Assembly: GCA_035772735.1 (NCBI GenBank)
Contig: JASDFA010000002.1
Coordinates: forward strand, 1,302,001 to 1,366,000
Direction of reading: 5' to 3'
From: Datura wrightii
Lineage: Eukaryota; Streptophyta; Magnoliopsida; Solanales; Solanaceae
DNA length: 64,000 nucleotides
Shown here: in pieces, positions 24,203 through 37,400 of the stretch
Position numbering within the stretch: position 1 is the stretch's first letter
Layout of the letters: each line of letters begins with the position of its first letter
Notes under the pieces: model-generated
Databases searched by the model: none
What the model was told of the DNA's origin: nothing
The model's input: only the letters and a program-made list of their open reading frames with translations
Program-made: the position numbers and the translations under genes

Positions 24203-25210
24203 TTATGGTTGCATTCGGGGCTTTGCGAGAACCCAAATAGTTATGATGTTTGCTCCGGTAATGGATCGAGCCCGGGGTTAAGCTGATCTGTATGGCTGTG
24301 ATGTTTCCTCAGGCATAGTCGAGCTAGTGTATGGCCATAATGCTTCATCCAACGTAATTAAGCTTGTGTATGATCGTGATGTTTCCTCCGGCATGATTGA
24401 ACTTATGTGTGGTCGTGATATCTTCTCCGACATGATTAAGCTTGTAGGTATTGTTAACCTGTAAGACCATGAAGTACGCTCTAACAGGGTCTAATTTTTG
24501 TGTTGCATTAAATCATATTGTATTCATATCATTGAATGTTCTGGTAATTGTATGTTGGACACTTGAGACGATCAGTGGTTGAGGTTATTGTTGTTGTGGA
24601 GACGCCAATAGTTGGGGCAGGTAAGGTGATTTAGACTAATGTTGGTTTTGCAGCTTGTGGTTAGTAAGTTGGCTATTTTATGGATTCGCTTTTGTTATAT
24701 TGTCTATATTACTTCTGTTGCATTGCATATTCAGTACATTTCTTCGTACTGACGCCCCGAGCTTGGGGTTGTTGCATGCATGCCTGCAGGTGTTGATCGG
24801 CAGGTAGCTCGTGATTCTCGTAGCTGAGTGGAGTTCCAGCCTGGTGGTAAGCTTCATGTTGTTCGAAGTTACCCTATTGTAGCAGTCTTAGAGACTAGAA
24901 GAGTTATATGTAGGTTGTAGTGTTGTTGTAGGCCTTATCAGCCTTATTATATAGTTGAGATCTAGACTCCGGCCTTGTCGGCCTATTGTATATGTGTTTG
25001 GATTATGAGCTAGCTTCCGATCTGTTTACTGTATATAAACTATGTTGGTTAATTATTTTCCTTCTTATAGTTGTGAATTGGATTGTGATGCCGAGCCTCA
25101 TCGGCCCAGGCTTGTTTTGTTGATTGTATTTTCATTTGGTTGTCAAGGTTCGCTCAGTCAACTGAGACAGTAGACGCGAGGAGCGCCTCCCTTAGTTTTG
25201 GATCGTGACA
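24203..25210 (+). mobile_element. Older LTR-like remnant with ~39-bp tandem repeats
   Basis: This sequence carries the target site of the solo LTR, so it is older. At about 24,241-24,447 are four to five imperfect units of about 39 bp, each with TGTATGG-CGTGATGTTTCCTC-like words and ending in AAGCTTG or similar. The rest has GC-rich words (GGCCTTATCAGCC, CCTTGTCGGCC) usual in Solanaceae gypsy LTRs. It ends TTTTGGATCGTGACA. No protein domain is visible. Confidence 0.45.
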
Positions 25211-26449
25211 TTATATTTTGTAGGTTGCATAGTACTAATCCAAAAAATCAGAAAACATGATTTGTTTTTTGTTTCGTTTATTGAATTTTTACATTAAAAT
25301 TGTTTAGGTTAATTGTTGGAGTGCCATTTGTTATCTGCACTTTGTGATGTTGGTAAAATGCCTGCAATTTTACTTAGGAGAGTTCAATTGGCAAACAGTT
25401 TGAAACATTCAAAACTAGACTTCATTGCTACAATTTTCATTCAAAAATTGAATCCACATCATTTGTAAGTTGCATGTTATAAGTTAAGGCATTCATAGCC
25501 TATCTGTAAAGTGTTTGACATTGTTTGCTCGACCTTGATCTGCTTGTTCTAATATTCAAGCATGAAAAAAGTGCTAAAATTATCATATAAATAGAGTTTA
25601 TCAACGATTGTTAAAGTTCATCCCTAAAAGATTTTTTCAATTTGGTCGTTAACTTGTAATGACAATTGATGATTGATATCATTGTTGACTTACATATCGA
25701 ATTTGAACATTTGAATACTAAACATTCTCAAGCTAAACAATATATTCGACATGCTATTTGTGTAAAGATGATATTTAGAAATTAATTTAAATATTTGAAC
25801 TAATGTAAATTTCAAATGTAAGTTTGATTTAATTTTGAAGTTACCAAATCAAATTTTGATAAAAATAATAAGTATTTATTGAGTTCAATTTAGTATATTG
25901 GCAATAGATATCTTTATACTTTTAAATTAATCAAATCAAAATATAATTAATTTTAATAATTACTTACTTTATTTTTCAAGTTATCAATTAATGATTAATA
26001 TTGCTATTTTTTTTCTAAACAGAATTTAAAAAATAATTTCTTTTTAAGCAAGTTATCTTTTTTGAAAAATATTAAAGAAATTCCATAAATATTATACATT
26101 TGAGAAATTTAAGTGCGAACTATTATATTGATCATGATTTAATAACTTATTAAAAATTAGAGAAATAAATGAATTTTTCTTTATTTTTACTTTGCTTATA
26201 GATACTTATTCTCTTGATAAATAAAATTACTCAATTATTAAAAAATAAAATAAAATAATTAAGCGTATTATAATTTAAAAAAAATAAAAAAAATAAATAA
26301 AAATAAATGCATAATTATATTGATAAAAATAAATACTTATAATTATTACATAATTTTATTAAATTTGACAATCAAATTATATTTGAATCGTAATAAATTT
26401 ATTTCATTATGCTATAATAAAATATAAATTAAATGTTAATATAAGTTTT
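25211..26449 (+). other. AT-rich upstream region of cyclin T copy 2
   Basis: The stretch is very AT-rich, with long A/T runs around 25,900-26,430, and no coding frame. It should include the promoter. A TATA-like TATAAATTAAATG occurs at about 26,420, roughly 30-60 bases before the pyrimidine-rich start of the proposed leader. The start site itself is inferred. Confidence 0.4.
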
Positions 26450-26597
26450 CTCCGTATGAAATTTACTTGCTCTCTCTTCGTTTCTCTTTCATCGCTATCT
26501 TTTACACTTTCTGAATCGTTCCTCTTCTTCTTATTCTTTATTGGTTAAAACCCTAATTTTCGTTCCTCTTTATTTGCTCGGCTTTTATACATCTCCG
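26450..26597 (+). other. Probable 5' UTR exon 1 of cyclin T copy 2
   Basis: A CT-rich leader (CTCTCTCTTCGTTTCTC, AAAACCCTAATTTTCG) ends at a good donor, TCCG|GTAAGTG, at 26,597/26,598. A matching acceptor TTGTGCATAG lies at 28,449, giving a leader intron of about 1.85 kb and a second leader piece of 50 bases before the ATG at 28,500. The transcription start is approximate. Confidence 0.6.
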
Positions 26598-28499
26598 GTA
26601 AGTGTTGTTTATGTTTTAATTTGTATTTTGTCGGTTTAGCGTTTAACCATTTTATCAGAATCCCATATGATTTCTTTACACGAAAATGTATGTAGTGTGA
26701 ATCTTGTTTTGTTTTTTCATCTGAAATCATTGAAGCTTTATTGGTTCTTTCTTTAAGGAAACTTGCAGTAGTTGATAAAAAGTGATGTTTGACTTACTTC
26801 AGAGTTTGGAGAAGTCTTGGAAATTACTTGCTTTTGCATAATTGAGGAGGTCTTTTGGTGGATATAAGATGTAATTGTTTAGTGTTGTCCATTCTTACTT
26901 GTGGTAAAGCCTTCAACTTTCAGTAAAACAGGAGATGGGCACAACAAATTTGTAAGTTTTGAGCATTGAGGAAGTTGAATTATGTTGTCTCTTCACATTT
27001 ATTTACATGTTTGTATGCTTAAAGATATGTTGTCACAGCTAATTTGAGGCTATAAAAGCATTTAGGTTTTCTTTGACAGATAAAGCTACCAGGTGCAGCA
27101 AACTAAAAGAATTTGTGTTAACAACTTATTGATTTATCTTATTCAATAAATATCTAGAGAAGAATTTCTATAGTCGAAGCCTCAACAAAGATAAGCAATT
27201 TGATGTTTATTATGTTTGGACACACCTTTAATGTAATGTGGAAATTTGTAACCAAGAATGAGTATTGAAAATGTATAAAAGAGTAAGGATAGACTTTTTC
27301 ACCAATCCTAACCAGTTTAGGTAATTAGTAGATTCTATTCCTATTGTATATTTGTTAATAACACATAAAACTGAAAAAGAGTTATGTGTTAGTTAATAGA
27401 GGAAGTAGCAGGGGACTTCTTCATTTGCAATTGCACTAGCTAGGACCCTAGGACGTCTGCCTGCAATGGGTTAGAGGCTACATTGGTTCAGTATGTTATT
27501 TTTCTTTGTGAGCTTAATTTATGTAGATGTTTGTTCCTGTAAAAGTCCTCTCTGATTTAAGTAACAAAATACAACTTGAAGAAAAGATCTTTGGAACAAT
27601 TATCTTTTTTTTTTTTTTTTTAAATCTGTTTACATTTTGTATTTGATTCATGTTGTTGTTAGTCTCTTTTAAGTTCAGGGACTTACATATGTCTTAGACT
27701 CATCAATTCATAATATGATCTTGTGAGATTGCTCCATGAAAAATGGATCAACCTCCTTATATTAGCCATGAAAATCACAATCAACACCTAAACTCAGACT
27801 TAGAAGGGACATATATGTTGGCTTGGGCTGTTGTAGGTCGATTGCTTGAGCCCGTGCACGAGCCTTAAGTTACCTAGTAATATTTATATGTATCCCCTTA
27901 AAATCAGTTGCAGCCAGGAAAAAAGAACATACTTCGTTTCATGGATAACATGTTTTGGCTTATTTATATGTTTGTTAAAATCTTGTTGGTTAGAATCATT
28001 GATTTGAAAGTGTGGAAGTTGAATGTTCGTACTTATTAGCGCCACTGGAAAGTACCATATGCCAATTGTTTGTCAGAAAAAAAGTGTTGCATACCATTTC
28101 ATGGCTCTCAGCAGAAGCTTCGTGTTGTGATATGGCATTCTCCCCTTCCCTCTAGAAAGGTAGTTTTATAAATGCCTCTTCAAAGAAATAGTTAATATAA
28201 GCTTAAAAATTTAAATTGGTTTTTTCATTTGTTCGTTAAATACTTTGACATATGTTAATATAGACTTGAAGTCACTTGCATCTTGTGAATTTGACACCGT
28301 TCTCATTTTGGATTTTATGCTTTTATGTTTTTGGTTTTGACTGCCTCTATGTGGTTATTTTTCCTGTTCAAATCCTGTGTGTTCCTGTCTCATTTATCTA
28401 TAGGATGTTGTTTGGTGATGGTCATCTAAATAACTGCTGTTGTGCATAGAGATCATTTGAAATTCCTTGATAACTTCCGTGGGGATTGAAGAGGTACTG

Positions 28500-31400
28500 A
28501 TGGCTGGTCTGATGACCGGTGACCCCTCGACGCATCATGAAGCTTATGAAGGTGGCAGTTTTAGGGATTCTCAAGAAAGGCCAGATGAGAATGGTGGTCG
28601 TTGGTATCTCTCCAGGAAGGAAATTGAAGAGAACTCCCCATCGCGACTAAATGGTATAGATTTGAAGAAAGAGACTTATCTACGCAAGTCATATTGTACC
28701 TTCCTACAAGATCTGGGCATGCGGCTTAAAGTGTAAGTCCTTATTTTTGAGTTGGATACCCTTTTTTGTGTTATTTCGTGATTGTTTTTTAGTCTTTTCT
28801 GGTAGAATGTGCAACGTTATTTTTACGCATGGATAGAATTGCTAACGATGACTTGGTACAATTTGAAATTTTTTTGTTTGTTTGTTGATAAAGATGACTT
28901 GGAGGGTGTTTGGGTGGGCTTAAAAGCAGATCAAACTAGTTCTTAAGTACCTTCTAGCTTATTTTGGTGTCTGTTAAACTTGAAAATTTCTTTTAAACCA
29001 AAACAAGAAAAAGATATAAGTTGTCTGCTTATGGCTTTTCAGCTTAATATTTTTGGTTTGACCAACTGTTTTACTTTGTATCCCTCACACTTCTTTTAAT
29101 TCCCGATGTATCCTTCAGACCTAGAAGCTGCAACTCTATTATTTCTTTCCTCCGCTAGTTTTCTACCTCTGCCTTCCATCGCCGCGATTTTCAATCTCTG
29201 GATTGTGGCAATAATCTGGATAAAACTTGCAAAGATGAAAAAAGAAGTTAGTTATTGGGAGCTTCTTGGGTATCTCCTTCCGTTTGCATATTGTTTCCTT
29301 TTCCTCTCCGTTGTGCTTGGCCACCTAGATGCCAAACAAAAACTAGTTTTCTTCTAGAAATAATTCATATGTTCTGTTAATGAGAGTGTCCTTTGGAGAT
29401 AATTTGTTCATTGACAATTAGATAATGATTCTGTGGTTACAAGATTCTTTAACTTTTCCTAAACGATCTGTCAAGCATCTATATTTAAAACAAATAATTT
29501 ATTATTATATGTTCTGCTAATAAGTTATTTATGTTTATAAAAACTGATCTTATCTAACTCAATTTAGAACTAAAAGTGGACTGCATAAATTAATTTGTAT
29601 TTGAATCCATGTAGAAATAAAAATCTTGTTGTGATCAGCTCTTAAATAGTGTGAACCGATCTAAGAATGTTTTAGTCATTTTAATAGAAAAATGGTTTAT
29701 CAACGCATTTCTACTAAACATATGAACAACTTATTCTAATTTACCATTTCTGTCGGAATATGTAACTGCTTATTATAAAACCTGCTCCAACACTTAAAGA
29801 ATGTTTTTAGCATTTCGTGCTTAAAAGCTACTTAAATTCAGTTAAGCCAAACGGGCTCTTGGTATAATCTGCATTGCAGTTCCACCTTATCATTGCACTG
29901 CAATCTAAGGTTACTCTAGGTTGTGTCGAAATTGACTGGTTGAATTAGGTAGTTATTCTGCTTTTATTGTTAGATTTGCATTTTGCTTGTAGCATCCGCT
30001 TCCCCCCCCCCCCCCCCCCCCCCCCCCCCTCTTAGGGAACATGTGGAGAAAGCTGCCTTCCTAGTTTCAACTTGTAAAAATGAGTAGGTCCCCTGGTTTG
30101 AGAAAGGAGGTACTAAGGTGTATGTAGCAACATCATCTGAATCTACATTTGATATCTCTTCAGTATGAGCAATGCGCTTGATCCTTTCTGTGATGCCCTC
30201 TTATTCTCTTCTTAAATATTTGCTGAATATAGGTATTGGTTTTTTTAGACCATAGCCGTTAGTCACACAGTATAGAAAGTGCCAAGGCTTGCGGAGGCTT
30301 TCTTGCAGGGGATTTTAAGGCACGAATAAAAGAATCAAAAGTACGGAAGAAAAAATTAACTTTAACACAAACAACAATTTTCTATACAAATGAATTGGAA
30401 AAACTATAGTTACGTGAAATGTATGAAGTGAAATCATGTCAATAAGCACAGTATAGAAAGTGCCAAGGCTTGCCGAGGATTTTAAGGCACAGATAATATA
30501 ATTAAAAATAGATATGTAACGGAAGAAAAAATTAACTTTAACACAAACAACAATTTTCTATACAAATGAATTGGAAAAACTATAGTTAAGTGAAATGTAT
30601 GAAGTGAAATCATGTCAAATAAGAGTCAATAATTTTCATTTAGATGCAAGGATGCAATATTGTTAAATACGGCAAAAAAACATGTACTATGTTAATATGG
30701 AAAGATTCTCATATTCCGGTACAACAACAACATACCCAGTGTAATCCCACAAAGTAGGTTCTCGGGAGAGTAGAGTGTACGGAGACCTTACCCCTATCTT
30801 AGAGCTAGAGAGTTTGTTTCTGATAGACCTTTGACTCAAGAGAAAAAACAGTCCGAGCAGAAATAATGGAAGTGTAAGAAACAACCTACAGTAACAAAAA
30901 CAACAGCTAGGAACAAAACAATACTACAACAAAAAGAATAAGATAGTCGAATGATAAGAAACAACAGATAGTAACAGATCAAAGGTCAAGAAACTACCAG
31001 AGTAATATTACAACTACTAGTATAGACGAACAACAAGTCAAAACACTCCTACCTACTAACCTTTTATCTTAACCTGTGTCCTCCACAACCATCTAAGGTC
31101 ATTTCCTCGGTAAGATGAAACTACACCAGCCACCATGTCCTGTCTAATCACCTCTTCCCAATACTTTTTCCAATCTACCTCTACCTCTCCTAAATAATTC
31201 ATAGCCAACCTTACACAACTCCACACTGGAGCATCCGTGCATCTCCTTATTACATGCCAGAACCATCTCAACCTTGCTTTCCTTCCCTCATCATATCCCT
31301 GTAATTAGATGATTAGGAGATTTCTTAGGAATGTAACTTTTGCCTCTACTTTCTTTCCTTTTTTATATTTCTTGTAAAGGTTATTCAAATCCCAATGGTT

Positions 31401-34400
31401 TGAGGGAATGTTCAAGCAAACCATTCCTCAAATTCTTCTCTTCTTTCTTGTTTCTCATGGTATTAAAGCCAAGGGTTTCGAGTCCATGCTCTAAAAAAAG
31501 ATAAAAATTCTTCCTTGAAGATTCCTTTTTTTCTTTCTTTTTCCGCTCAACAACTACTATGACACCCCGGGGAGGATCTACCTTACTAGGTAGGTGTGCC
31601 ATGCCACCCGCACACTTTGGTTAACATTCAGAATATATATGTATATATCTAGTATAAAATGTATAAGTAAATCAAATGGTAATCTCAAGATGCACACGAG
31701 CTGCGGGTGCATTGGTCTTAGCCGGACCTTTGAAGTCTTTCTTTTCCTAAAGAACCCAAGTTCTATTCCCTCTGTTAGCTTTTTCTCCGTGGAGCTCCCT
31801 TTCACTTCTAAGTTTTCTTCCTTTCCTTTATTTGCTAAATTTCTCTCAATTCCCCTCCTCCTTATTCTTCTTTTCTCATTCTCGTTCTTTTATTTTAAAA
31901 TTTCTTCATATCTATCTTCATTTTGAATCTCTCATTACACTTTAATTCATGATCGATTTCTTAGATAAGTGATTTGAATTGATTTTAGTTGATACATAAT
32001 TTCTCTCTTTTTTTATACACAACATTAATTTATATATTAGAGTATAATTTGAGTAGTATTTTCTCTTTACCTTTGAAAAATTAAATTGCTCAAATAATAG
32101 GCCTTTTAAGTTAATTCTCGTGTATTGAATTGCTTTACAAAGAATCACAGTAAAACTTGACAATTAAGATGGAAAAACTAATTCAAGAACATTGAAGATA
32201 TGTTAATCTATTTAAACAAAGACTGTATTATAAGTTATACTTTAAAATCAAATTTCCTAGTTAGAGGCGCTTCTGTCATGATTTTTCGTTTCAATAATCT
32301 TGGTGTCTGGGCCATTGAGCCTGCCTCAACTAATTTCATGAGGTATCTGCTAGCTCCCTCCAGCAGAAGTGCTGAAAAAATTTGTGAAACATTATTTTTA
32401 TTGTAATTTTCTACCTCCCTCCAGCACTAGTGTTGAAAAAATTTGTGAAACGTTATTCTTTTATTGTAATTTTCTTTGAGAATATAATTTAAATCAAACG
32501 TGTAAAAAGGAAAGTAAACTAATTTTTCTAATGCGAATGAATGACCTGATCGACCTAATAGAATTAAACAAAATTGACCGACCCAACTCATCCTTCTTAT
32601 TTGTTTTTTGCGGCTAGTAATATGTACACTATATGCATAAAGTTGTGATACCCACAATCTTCAAATGCTGAAACCATCTTTGACTAAACCCCAGTTCTAA
32701 ACAAGTTGGGATCGGCTATATGAATCCTTACTGATTTGTTTAAGCTCAACTCATGTCAATTTATACCAAATAAAAGCAAAGAACTAGTTAATATATACGC
32801 ATATATAGTAACAATAATATAAAAGTTCTCTTACCAGTCTAAAATGTTTTCCCAAACATAACCAAAAAAGGAAGATTAGAACCCTAGCAGTCTCGAGAGG
32901 TTGACTTTAGATCACTACCATAGGAGCATATCATTGAACTACATTACCAGCATAAACTACCTCATAAGTTGTTGGTGACCCACCTCCCAGAAGCCTGTTG
33001 CCAGAAAAATGCCTGTTAAGCCACACACGCCATTGATATATAAAATAATAGGAGAAAGAATAATTATAATAATTAACAATAACAATAATAATACTCTTTG
33101 TTACTCATTTTCGGAGGTGGCCAGCATACCCTTAATGCCGGGGAATACAACTTTTATCAGTTTAAAAATAAATAAATAATAATATTAGTTTTCTAACAAG
33201 TCTAAAACCTATCCTCAACTAGTAGCTCTCCGCGTTGTGGATCTTTTTCTTTCATTCTGCCCTATCTTTATCCAACATTTGTTTTTTTTTCACACCTACG
33301 AACCAGTGTATCTATAGGTAGGTAGGTCGAGCAGAACATGTCCAAACCATCTCAAGCAAACTTACATTTTATCCTCAATGCATGCTACCTGCCCCTTCTA
33401 GCGAATGTGGTCATTTTTAATGTCATTTAATCTGGTATGACCACACACTCATCTTAGTATCTGCGTCTGCAACACTCATCATGTGGATATGTTAGACTTT
33501 ATCAGATGTTCTCACAAAATTAGTCATGACTATATTTGTGACCAGCTAGGAGCTATACAATATGTACACTCTAGCTTGAGGGAGAGTGTTTGAATGACCC
33601 GAAAACCCATCCTATGTATATGTGAAAGATCCCCATATCCCCATAATTAGGTAATTTGGAAATTTTGTAGGAACGTAATTATTGTCTTTATTTTCTTTCC
33701 TTATTTGTATGTCTTGTATAGGTTATTAAATTCCAATAACTTGTGGGAATAATCAAGGAAACCATTTCCCAGAATTCTTCTCCTCTTTTCTTGATTCTCA
33801 TCAAGATTCAAAAAGATGTTAGTAACTATTAGATAAAAAAGACGTTAGTAACTTTTGTTAATGCTAAATTTTTATTCCTATTCCAAAGCTCTAAGATAAC
33901 ATTCATAAAGTGTTTATAAGATTTGTGCATCACATTGCCAATATTTATTGTCTATTATTCTCCTCTTTAAGGTAGTCACGAAGAGTACATGGGCGATGGG
34001 ATGCACACCTTAGTGCTTTGAGTGTCGCACTAAAGCGCCATTCAAGTGAAGGGCCTACCGAGTTAGCTTTAGTTTAAACACCCCTCGCGTGAGCCTATGA
34101 CAATAGTTGATGAATATTTTGACCTTGTTACATCATTATATCTACTTGCTCTTACAATCGTAGAGATTGACGCTGATCTTGCTTCCAACTAGACCTATAC
34201 CTTCTTGTTACAACCCCCCCCCCCCCCCCCCCAAATACAAAATTACAATTATCTGCATATGATCTAGTTGGCTCTAGGGCATGTAAAAGTATAACAGTGT
34301 TATCAAAAGCAAAAAGCGCAAAAAAGCTCTAAGGTCCATTGGAGCTTTAAGCGCAAAGTGCAAATAAAGCGTGGGATTTAATTACAAATGTATATGTTTA

Positions 34401-37400
34401 GTCCAAGACTAATAATTGTATGCATGAATAACAAATGTTTGGACAAAGAAATTGATTTTTTAAAGGAAATATCAATTGTTTAGTATCGCCTCCTTAGGAA
34501 ATGCTCATTTGCAAGGAAAGTTTGTCTTAGAGCTATGATGATAACACCAAACCGCACATTAAGCGAGGCAAAGTGCTCAATGTGTTTTCAGCCTCGCTTT
34601 AGGGTTTAAACGCGCCTTTGACAACACTGCAAGATAGTAGTATGGCTCTTTCCACTACTACTTTTCATGTAACTTTTCTTGAACCAGCTGGATTGTTGAA
34701 GAACAATCCATCCTACCTGTTGAGTTTACTTTCCTTGGGGCCTTGCCATACCTACTTGTTGCTCACATCATGTTTTATGACTGCTGTACTCTACTGTGGG
34801 ATCTTATTTCTCAATTCTTTTCCTGAGAAGAGCAAACAGTCGACAGTCAGGTTGGTACTTTAGCTAATTTTAAGGAGAGTTCCAAGATGAGATCAAATTT
34901 GTCCTTTACTTAGTCCAAAGCATAACCGGTTTTGAGTTTCTTGTTATGTCGGAACCTCTAGGATATCTTGATTGAATAATTTTATAAGTAACAGTTGATC
35001 ATTCAGCTTCAACTTGTAGGGAAAGTTCTAACTCTCCGAAAGGTCTGTATGCCCTAGATTTTCGTATTCAGTTCTTAGGTCTAGCTCAGATCATGATTAG
35101 AGCTTTATCTTGACATGGAAAGAAGGTGTTCTGCATTCTTCAGAAAGTCTATGTGGTCTTAATTAAATCCTGATTCCTCTGTTTTTCTTTTTTTTTTTTG
35201 GAAACTATAAAAGGAAGATAAAATGTATTGCTATGAAATAGTGCATGTAGGTTAACCCAATCATCTCCTGCTGGAAAGAGAAAAAAAATAGTCCAAAGAG
35301 TATGGGTACTATCTCAAGTGGCTGTGCAATATCGTTTAACAACTCAGTAGTTAGGATTATGCTAGAAGCCCCTCATACAAGTAGTATAGAAGATGCCCTT
35401 AGGCAAAAGAGCTGCTATTGGGAAATTGGTTCAACCTGAGTTGTAGTTTGTGTTTTGTAAAAGAAACACAATGAAACTGGGTTTATTTCACTCTCAAAAC
35501 ACTTATCTTGTGTTTCTGCATGATCTAGGGTGAATTTATGTTCCAGATTTGCTGCATCATTATTACTTTTTTTTTTTTTTTGACAATCAAGAGATCCCCA
35601 AGGGCTAGCATGGATGGTTTGAAAATCGATGAATAATGGTCTTACTCCTCTACTCTTATCCACTTAAATACCAGGTTTTTGTCTATAAAGGGGTTCGAAT
35701 GTGTGATGTGTGCTTAAACCCAGTGTTATCAAAGGCGAAAAGCGCAAAAAAAGCTCTATGGTCTGTTGGGGCTTTAAGCGCAAATAAAACACGGGCTTTA
35801 ATGAAGAAAGGTGCAAATGGAGGAAAAAGATACAAATATGTATGTGTAGTCCAAGACCAATGACTATAGGCATGAATAATTAATACAAGAAAAAGAAAAG
35901 GCAGCCCGGTGCACTAAAGCGCCCGCTATGCGCGGGGTCCGGGGAAGGGCCGGACCACAAGGGTATATTGTATGCAGCCTTATAAATTTTACTTTTTAAC
36001 GATAATGTGAAATATCAATTGTTTGGTGTGCGTTGATGATGACACTGAAGTGCACATAAAGAGAGGCGAAGCGCTCAACATGTTTTGCGCCTCGCTTCAG
36101 GGCTTAAGCTTGCTTTAAGCGCGCCTTTGACAACACTGTTGTTGCATTCTTGCACTAGCTAGAGCTTCAGGCAAACACTATTTCCATTTTGCAACTGTAG
36201 GGAATTGTGATTGGATTTAGTTTACTCTAGTGGGTCATGTGATAGATTTCAATGCTAGACGCAATCTACCATTTGGCGTCTTCTTTGATTGTTTTCTCTA
36301 AGAGTGGAATCCTAGGCTGCACACCACACATACCATTATATATTTTAGAGGTCTAGATGAAATACTCACTTTTTCATGCTTATGAGTTTACTTTTATTGC
36401 ACATATTTCAAAATGGGACTATAAAGAAAGTTTGAAGCTGAATTTTCTTCGGTGACTTCAAGTCCCATCCCTTTGCTGATATACATTATTTAATTATATT
36501 AGATATGATAATTGTATTATTATGCAGAGGCTTATAGTATTGGCAGTTTTTCTTGTAAGAACTCCCATTTTTGACACTTCCTCAGATTTGTCATAAATGC
36601 AGCATCATACCTTGTTTCCATTAAATATGAAATAAACCATTACCATACATGGTTCAATTGTCCGGTGCTTGCAGGCCTCAGGTAACAATTGCCACTGCTA
36701 TAATATTTTGTCATCGGTTCTTTCTCCGGCAGTCTCATTCAAGGAACGATAGGAGGGTAAGTAACTTTCTGCTTCAGCTTTACCATCTATCGCATCTATA
36801 TCTGCTTGACCTTTTTTATACATTTGTTAAACGAAAGAGCAAGTGACATAGCATATGTTCTTGAATACCACATAGTGAGTGGTGGTGCCGGAGCCCATGT
36901 TACACTGGGCATGGATGAGCAAATGATCTTTTGGTACCTAAACTTACCAAGTCACAAGATATGGCATGGTTGGTTTTGGCATCTATTGGCTTAAACGATC
37001 AGTGCTTCTAGTTGGGTTTGGTTGATTAAATTGAATGAAAAAATGAAAGCTGCATAGTCTCTGGTTGGTTTGCAAGTAGAAATATATATAATCGAGAAAT
37101 TGCTGAGCGCCAGTGGTGCATGGTTTGGAACTATGTAGATAATGGGCTCGCCTCAACCCTTCTCCACTTAAATACCAAGCTTTTATCCACGGAAGGGTTT
37201 GAACCTCTGACGTATGCTTAACCCTGCACTGAGAAATTTATATTTTATCCTACCTTGTGTTTTTGTTAATACATTCTTTTCCTTTTGGCTTAGATCAAGT
37301 GTCATATATGTTCTTATCAGCTATCTTACCTTGCATTTTAAATAAAATTCACGAGAAACAAGGGTTCACTTGAGAAGGGAAAAGGGAAAGGAGTGCACTA

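Noticed and set aside
29106..29357. 83-codon hydrophobic frame in intron 2
   Set aside because: It lies inside a MITE-like element, has no family resemblance and no gene context.
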